Source of the DNA: an uncultured Mesocricetibacter sp.
Lineage (GTDB): Bacteria; Pseudomonadota; Gammaproteobacteria; Enterobacterales; Pasteurellaceae
Length of the DNA stretch: 9,851 nucleotides
NCBI GenBank assembly: GCA_905373425.1
Contig: CAJPST010000078.1
Span: forward strand, 1-9,851
Reading direction: 5' to 3'
Below the pieces are notes generated by a model. That model saw only the letters and a list, made by a program, of their open reading frames with translations. It was not told the origin of the DNA and did no database searches. Positions 5,497 through 9,851 of this stretch are shown here, piece by piece (position 1 is the first letter of the stretch; the number at the start of each line of letters is the position of its first letter). The position numbers were made by a program, and so were the translations under genes.

Positions 5497-6771
5497 TTAT
5501 TGATTCATTGACATACACAATAAGGTCAATGGATGGATACAGGTTACATTAGATGACATATCGATTTGCCATTTACAAGTTTGGCATTCAGAAACAACGT
5601 AATCAAAACCACCTGAATTAATATTATCAAATAATGTTTTCCCAATGGCTTGAGAAACCTTGTAGTTTTCTTCTTTGAAGCCATAAGTACCTGCAATACC
5701 GCAGCATTGAGATGGCAACATCACCACTTCTAAACCCGAGATTTGTTTTAATACATCCAAAGTATACGGTGCCCAACCGGCTTTATCCACGTGACAAGCC
5801 GTATGATACGCTACGCGCAATTTTAGTGGTTTAAGCGGTAGGGTTTTGCCTTCTTTAAAGAGCTGATATAAAAATGGCGTTACCAAATGAATGTGCGGAC
5901 GAACCTTAGCATTATCAATACCTAAAATATGATGATATTCATCACGTAAATTTAAGGTACAGCTTGAAGCTTCGCTGATAACATCCAAGCCATTTTCATC
6001 CACCATTTTACCAATGTAATCCGTGTTAAATTGCGCAATTTTTTTCGCACGTTCCGGGAATTGGTTAACACTTAACGGCAAACCGCAGCACTTTTCTTTT
6101 TCCAATAATACTACGCCAATATCCATGGCATTGAACACTTGAATAAATTCTTTACCCAATTGCGGGTTATTGTAGTTCACATAACAACCGTGGTAGTACG
6201 CCACTTTGCGTTTAAATTTTTGTTGGCTTTCCAACATTTTTTTCATATACCAACTACGGAAAGTTCCAAAAGAATATTTTGGTAAGGTACGATGACGACT
6301 AATTTTTAAGGTTTTTTCCAACACAAATTTTGTGGCTTTCAAACCCGTGATAGTATTCACAATAGGTGCAAGTGGCGTATTAAGCGTTCCCATAATATCG
6401 GTGTTACTTAAAATAGCATCACGCAATTTTTGTACCATCGGTTTATGTTGTTGTGAAATATATTTATTTCTGGCACGAACAATAATATCACCAATTTTCA
6501 CATCAGACGGACACGCAATTTCACAGCGTTTACAGTTAGTACAATATTTCAAAGCTTCATCATACAGCTCGGCTGATTTTAAGCGTAAACGCTCACCATC
6601 CGGACCGGATTGTTTTGGACCGGGATAATTAGGATTTTGGCGTGAAACCGGACACACCGCTGTACATGCCGTACATTTAATACAACTCTCAAAACTCTCA
6701 TCAAATGCATGATGATGTTGTGGTGCATTAAGGGATTGTTTTGCATTTTCAATTAATTGTTGAATGTTCAT
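5497..6771 (-). CDS. glpC: Anaerobic glycerol-3-phosphate dehydrogenase, iron-sulfur subunit GlpC
   Basis: The membrane-associated electron-transfer subunit that anchors GlpAB and passes electrons from glycerol-3-phosphate oxidation to the quinone pool. The 424-residue protein has two ferredoxin-type [4Fe-4S] motifs: CIKCTACTAVCP (Cys30, 33, 36, 40) and CTNCKRCEIACP (Cys77, 80, 83, 87). Two cysteine-rich CCG domains follow: Cys196 (HGCYVNY) with KCCGLPL at 227-233, then Cys326 (HTACHVD) with QCCGIAG at 355-361 and ECQTCKWQI near 395-403. This is the GlpC/heterodisulfide-reductase layout. There is no obvious transmembrane helix; anchoring by amphipathic segments is the family view. The gene is last in glpABC, 9 nt after glpB. 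Its perfect TAAGGAGG site (6776-6783) includes the glpB stop codon. Transcription probably ends at the uptake-sequence terminator at 5405-5441. Confidence 0.95.
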   Translation of the reverse strand: MNIQQLIENAKQSLNAPQHHHAFDESFESCIKCTACTAVCPVSRQNPNYPGPKQSGPDGERLRLKSAELYDEALKYCTNCKRCEIACPSDVKIGDIIVRARNKYISQQHKPMVQKLRDAILSNTDIMGTLNTPLAPIVNTITGLKATKFVLEKTLKISRHRTLPKYSFGTFRSWYMKKMLESQQKFKRKVAYYHGCYVNYNNPQLGKEFIQVFNAMDIGVVLLEKEKCCGLPLSVNQFPERAKKIAQFNTDYIGKMVDENGLDVISEASSCTLNLRDEYHHILGIDNAKVRPHIHLVTPFLYQLFKEGKTLPLKPLKLRVAYHTACHVDKAGWAPYTLDVLKQISGLEVVMLPSQCCGIAGTYGFKEENYKVSQAIGKTLFDNINSGGFDYVVSECQTCKWQIDMSSNVTCIHPLTLLCMSMNQ

Positions 6772-6775
6772 AACG

Positions 6776-6783
6776 CCTCCTTA
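6776..6783 (-). promoter_or_regulatory. glpC Shine-Dalgarno sequence overlapping the glpB stop codon
   Basis: Read on the minus strand the sequence is TAAGGAGG, whose first three bases are the glpB stop codon. It lies 4 nt before the glpC ATG. This full match to the anti-Shine-Dalgarno fixes the glpC start and implies tight translational coupling. Confidence 0.85.
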
Positions 6784-8070
6784 ATGTGTGTTGTGAAGAA
6801 TTTCATCGGCAACCGCAAGCGCTGTTACCACAGCTACGCCAGAACCACAACCAAGCTCTAAGGCATTGAAACCGCCAATCACATTACCAATGGCGTATAA
6901 ATTCGTTAAAAATTGACCGCTCTTTTGCACTTGGCATTGGGCATTAATCGCCACACCCGCAGATTGATACGGTTGGGGATTTGAAAAACGATGATCTGTC
7001 CATGTGAAACGATCAGTATCATCAAAGCCTTCCACACCAATGATATCGGAATGGAAAACCGGTTCATAAATTTTATCGAATTCAGAAATTAACCCCTTAC
7101 TGAAGAAACTGCCCGAAGCTAACACAAAATGTTCCGCTGTGATTTCTTCGTTTTCATGTAAGCGAGTTTGAATTGCTCGCACTTTGTTACCATCAAAATG
7201 TGCTTTTAGCGCACTGTCACCATTCATCATCAAACCACCTAATTTTTCAAAACGATGACGTAATTGAATACGTTGACGCATTCCCAATAAAGAAGGTGGC
7301 AGCGTCGGTAATTCAAATAATGGCAACCCGGTAGCTTTACAAAGTGCAGCCATAAACTCTTGATTTTCTAAGCCAAAACAAGCCGGCAAGAAAATCGCTT
7401 CCGTTCCTTTTGCAGCCTCTTTCATTTCTGCAACGAGATCATTAAATTTAAGTTTATATTCTAAAACTTGCGCAATATTCACACTGCGAAATTCCCGTGA
7501 ATTTGAGCGTAACTGATCCAGTTCCAAAATATTTAAAAAACCGGTTTTGACTTCGCAATGCGCAAATTGTGGATTGAGTATAAGGTTATCCGCCAACAAT
7601 TCCGGTTGGAAATCGTGATAGCCCTCAATGCCTAAAACAGCAATTTTTTTATACGGGAATGGCGTATCTCCTTGCACGGCTGGCACGCTATTAGGTGAAA
7701 GCCATGCACCACGTAAACTCCCTAAACCGGTAACGCGAAGATGGTTTTCTGTTGTTGAACCTATCAAATCTAGATTTAAAGACTCAGCTAATTTTTCAAA
7801 ATCTTGTGCTTTAGCTAACACACGCTCCGCCCCTATAATGCTATAAGGGTGTTGCGGTAATTGCGCCGAAAGTGCGGTCAAATTTTCGGGAATATTTTTA
7901 ACCGGTGTACCATTTGGCAAGCGGCTCAATAAATCCAATGAGCCGGATGCAAAATCAATAGCTGCTTGGCCATTATTAATAATGACACAATGTTTACCTT
8001 GTTCTTGTAGAGCGATACCGCAAGTTAAACCTGCAAGGCCGCCACCAATAATCACTACATCAAAATTCAT
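6781..8070 (-). CDS. glpB: Anaerobic glycerol-3-phosphate dehydrogenase subunit GlpB
   Basis: The second flavoprotein subunit of the anaerobic glycerol-3-phosphate dehydrogenase; it forms the soluble pair with GlpA and helps attach it to membrane-bound GlpC. The chosen start gives 429 residues (E. coli GlpB is about 419), beginning MNFDVVIIGGGLAGLTCGIA. The FAD-binding GGGLAG motif at 9-14 thus sits right at the N-terminus, as in the family. The C-terminal part ends with the flavoprotein signature LYAIGNVIGGFNALELGCGSG. The frame stays open upstream to an ATG at 8116-8118, but that adds 16 unlike residues from within glpA. The start at 8070 is preceded by AAGGGACGGA (8076-8085). It overlaps the glpA end by 11 bp (ATGAATTTTGA), a coupled arrangement. 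An uptake sequence inside the gene (7870-7878) encodes part of LTALS. Confidence 0.94.
   Translation of the reverse strand: MNFDVVIIGGGLAGLTCGIALQEQGKHCVIINNGQAAIDFASGSLDLLSRLPNGTPVKNIPENLTALSAQLPQHPYSIIGAERVLAKAQDFEKLAESLNLDLIGSTTENHLRVTGLGSLRGAWLSPNSVPAVQGDTPFPYKKIAVLGIEGYHDFQPELLADNLILNPQFAHCEVKTGFLNILELDQLRSNSREFRSVNIAQVLEYKLKFNDLVAEMKEAAKGTEAIFLPACFGLENQEFMAALCKATGLPLFELPTLPPSLLGMRQRIQLRHRFEKLGGLMMNGDSALKAHFDGNKVRAIQTRLHENEEITAEHFVLASGSFFSKGLISEFDKIYEPVFHSDIIGVEGFDDTDRFTWTDHRFSNPQPYQSAGVAINAQCQVQKSGQFLTNLYAIGNVIGGFNALELGCGSGVAVVTALAVADEILHNTH
7870..7878 (+). repeat. DNA uptake signal sequence (within glpB)
   Basis: Exact AAGTGCGGT followed by CAAATTTT, again the A/T-rich extended form, on the strand opposite to glpB. 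Confidence 0.9.
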
Positions 8071-9751
8071 TGTTATCCGTCCCTTGCTGTTTGTCATTCT
8101 CAAGTGGTTGAACATCATTTAAGCCCAACACACTGCCATACATCCATGAGGTAAATTCAGCTTCACGAATTGCTTCACCCCATGCAATCGGTTCAATTCC
8201 GCGCCAGCGTTCTTCCATAAAGGACGTTAATTGTGTAGTTGATTGGCGAGGCGTTGCCACATTGAAGCGGTTCATTAAACCTGCCGCACGGCACGCACAA
8301 AGCTCGGCTTGGCAAGTCCCCATACCTACACGGGTACGACGACGTAAATCCACTAAGTTATTCACGTTTAATTCATCAACGGCATAACGCACTTCACCGG
8401 CTGTCACCGCTTCACATTCACACACCATAGAGCGATCTAGGCGTTCTTTATCTAATAAGCGGGTTGCGCGAGAACCGTGACGGTACACGGCTGAATAACG
8501 AATAGTACTTGGAAGTGAAATCACCTTCTGGTTAGTTTCCGCACGGCTTTCCGTTGAACCCGGTAATGGACGCTCAGCAGTCGTACAACGAGCTGTTTTG
8601 TTGAGTTTTTTACAAACAAGATCCGTTGCCCATTCAGCCATTAAGCGGTAAGTCATTAATTTACCACCGGTGATGGTAATAAACCCGTCTAAGCCGTCAC
8701 GTTCTGCGTGGTCAAGTAACACAATACCACGGCTTACGTTACGACCGGAGGGGTCATCATCAGTAGCCACCAACGGACGCACCCCCGCATAAGCGCGTAA
8801 TACTCGAGTATGCCGCAAGCTTGGTGCTAATTTTTCCCCTTCACGGAAAAGAATATCCACTTCTTCAGGGGTGACTTCCATATTGTCAATTTGATCGTAA
8901 GGAATCCGGCTAGAGGTGGTACCAATAACACAAATTGTATCGCCGGGTACGAGGATATCCGCGTCTGCCGGTTTACGACAGCGGTTAATCACCAATTTAT
9001 TGATACGATGTCCCATGACGAGTAATGCGCCTTTTGCCGGGAACATTCTGATTTTGAGATCAGCGTATTCTGCGATACCTTGTCCCCAAATACCACCGGC
9101 ATTGACCACTAATGGTGCAAAGAATTTACGATTTGCACGATTTTTATGATCGTACACATCCACCCCAATAACTTTGCCACCTTCGCGAATCAAATTTTTC
9201 ACTTCGCAGTAAGTAAACATTTTTGCACCGTTTTCGGTGGCATCCATCATGTTAGAAGCAGTTAAACGGAAAGGATCGATTGAACCATCAGGTACAACAA
9301 CGGCCCCAACTAAATCTGGGTTTACCGACGGTTCCATAATCTTGGCAAGCTCAGGATCGATTGGTATAGCTTCAATACCGGATTTAGTACAGCTTTCAAT
9401 GAAAGTCTTTTGATACTCAAGGGAATCTTCCGGAAGGGTGATAAATAAACCTTCTGTTTCATCCACACAATGACGGGCAATATTGCGCAGAATTCGGTTT
9501 TCTTTAATACATTCTTCTGCCGATTCTTGATCGTTTACGGCATAACGCGCACCACTATGTAACAAACCATGGTTACGGCCTGTTGCCCCGGTGGCTATAT
9601 CACGGCGTTCCAATAAAACACAGTTAATACCACGCAATGCACAGTCACGGGCAACTCCCGCACCTGTGGCACCGCCACCAATAATAATCACATCCGTCGA
9701 AATGGGGGAAAAATCTCCCGCATTTTGATACATCGTAGGCGATAATCCCAT
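8060..9751 (-). CDS. glpA: Anaerobic glycerol-3-phosphate dehydrogenase catalytic subunit GlpA
   Basis: The FAD enzyme oxidises sn-glycerol-3-phosphate to dihydroxyacetone phosphate during anaerobic growth and hands electrons to GlpC. With the start at 9751 it has 563 residues. The Rossmann FAD motif GGGATGAG is at 25-32, followed by DIATGATGRNHGLLHSGARY (51-70), VNPDLVGAVVVPDGSIDPFR, and FITITGGKLMTYR before the C-terminal DAO region. The last third holds a BFD-like [2Fe-2S] domain: CEC (Cys444, Cys446) and TCQAELCAC (Cys480, Cys485), in the CxC/CxxxxC pattern of E. coli GlpA. The tail runs about 20 residues longer than E. coli. The frame is open to a GTG at 9769, but that lacks a ribosome binding site; the ATG at 9751 has GGGGG 5 nt upstream; an ATG at 9733 is also possible. 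It is first in glpABC, transcribed leftwards. Confidence 0.95.
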   Translation of the reverse strand: MGLSPTMYQNAGDFSPISTDVIIIGGGATGAGVARDCALRGINCVLLERRDIATGATGRNHGLLHSGARYAVNDQESAEECIKENRILRNIARHCVDETEGLFITLPEDSLEYQKTFIESCTKSGIEAIPIDPELAKIMEPSVNPDLVGAVVVPDGSIDPFRLTASNMMDATENGAKMFTYCEVKNLIREGGKVIGVDVYDHKNRANRKFFAPLVVNAGGIWGQGIAEYADLKIRMFPAKGALLVMGHRINKLVINRCRKPADADILVPGDTICVIGTTSSRIPYDQIDNMEVTPEEVDILFREGEKLAPSLRHTRVLRAYAGVRPLVATDDDPSGRNVSRGIVLLDHAERDGLDGFITITGGKLMTYRLMAEWATDLVCKKLNKTARCTTAERPLPGSTESRAETNQKVISLPSTIRYSAVYRHGSRATRLLDKERLDRSMVCECEAVTAGEVRYAVDELNVNNLVDLRRRTRVGMGTCQAELCACRAAGLMNRFNVATPRQSTTQLTSFMEERWRGIEPIAWGEAIREAEFTSWMYGSVLGLNDVQPLENDKQQGTDNNEF

Positions 9752-9756
9752 ATTTA

Positions 9757-9761
9757 CCCCC
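9757..9761 (-). promoter_or_regulatory. Ribosome binding site deciding the glpA start
   Basis: Minus-strand GGGGG lies 5 nt upstream of the ATG at 9749-9751. The upstream in-frame GTG (9767-9769) is preceded only by A/T-rich DNA, and the downstream ATG at 9731-9733 has only a distant GGGA. This favours the 563-residue product. Confidence 0.55.
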
Positions 9762-9780
9762 GATCCCACATTAAATAAAT

Positions 9781-9786
9781 ATTATA
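9781..9786 (-). promoter_or_regulatory. -10 element of the glpABC promoter
   Basis: A perfect TATAAT on the minus strand, 29 nt before the chosen glpA ATG. Transcription would start around 9774. The -35 position (about 9804-9809, GCGAAA) fits poorly, which suits a promoter that needs an activator such as CRP or FNR; both are known to control glpABC in E. coli. No clear FNR box is visible before the window ends. Confidence 0.5.
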
Positions 9787-9830
9787 AAAAAACATAAAAG
9801 CTATTTCGCATTTTAGAGAACAAAGTCCAA

Positions 9831-9850
9831 ATTCACAACATTTTGTGAGT
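9831..9850. promoter_or_regulatory. Inverted repeat upstream of glpA, possible operator
   Basis: TCACAA (9833-9838) and TTGTGA (9843-9848) are perfect inverted copies around a 4-nt centre; one mismatch out, the arms extend to 8 bp. The half-sites resemble CRP half-sites but point the wrong way for a standard TGTGA-N6-TCACA site. The right-hand TGTGA could instead be the first half of a CRP site that continues beyond the window. It lies about 80 nt upstream of the -10. Confidence 0.35.
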
Positions 9851-9851
9851 A

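Noticed and set aside
6332..6628. Plus-strand open frame of 98 codons opposite glpC
   Set aside because: It lies entirely antisense to a well-conserved gene, has no domain I recognise, and its composition mirrors glpC codons.
6915..6925. Additional uptake sequence within glpB (ACCGCTCTT)
   Set aside because: It has a mismatch in the 9-bp core, so it was not counted with the exact copies.
8068..8118. GlpB starting at the upstream ATG at 8118
   Set aside because: The extra 16 residues come from inside glpA, and the FAD motif would no longer sit at the N-terminus; the ATG at 8070 matches the family start.
1..9851. Mobile element, CRISPR array, tRNA or defence/toxin system
   Set aside because: No transposase, integrase, spaced direct repeats, tRNA-like cloverleaf or attachment site was seen; nearly all the sequence is occupied by conserved housekeeping and transport genes.

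Overview
The window looks like ordinary chromosomal DNA from a member of the Pasteurellaceae with the Haemophilus-type DNA uptake signal, i.e. a Haemophilus or Aggregatibacter relative. The main evidence is six exact copies of the 9-bp uptake signal sequence AAGTGCGGT (both strands), where chance would give about 0.1 in this length. The Actinobacillus-type variant ACAAGCGGT was not seen. The proteins also read as familiar gamma-proteobacterial families. I cannot fix the species from the sequence alone.

Layout. Positions 63-2893 (+) hold a complete arginine ABC importer operon, artP-artI-artQ-artM (ATPase, periplasmic binding protein, two permeases), with 9 nt, 6 nt and 1-nt-overlap junctions. 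A stem-loop follows it. At 2953-3378 (+) is a half-size EamA/DMT membrane protein. A good sigma-70-like promoter then precedes pth (3471-4055, +), the peptidyl-tRNA hydrolase. Between pth and ychF lies a small broken reading frame (4065-4194) that still has a strong ribosome binding site. ychF (4215-5306, +) encodes the ribosome-associated Obg-family ATPase. A 190-bp convergent intergenic region contains a hairpin and an inverted pair of uptake sequences that forms a probable bidirectional terminator.

On the minus strand, 9751 down to 5497, lies glpA-glpB-glpC, the anaerobic glycerol-3-phosphate dehydrogenase operon: a catalytic FAD subunit with a BFD-like [2Fe-2S] domain, a second flavoprotein subunit, and a membrane-anchoring iron-sulfur subunit. 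glpA and glpB overlap by 11 bp, and the glpB stop codon forms part of the glpC Shine-Dalgarno sequence. A perfect TATAAT lies just upstream of glpA.

Together the genes cover amino-acid uptake, translation quality control and anaerobic respiration on glycerol-3-phosphate. I found no mobile element, CRISPR array, tRNA, rRNA or defence locus, and no convincing undescribed multi-gene system. The items most worth a second look are the broken small ORF between pth and ychF, the placement of uptake sequences inside promoter and terminator elements, and an inverted repeat upstream of glpA.
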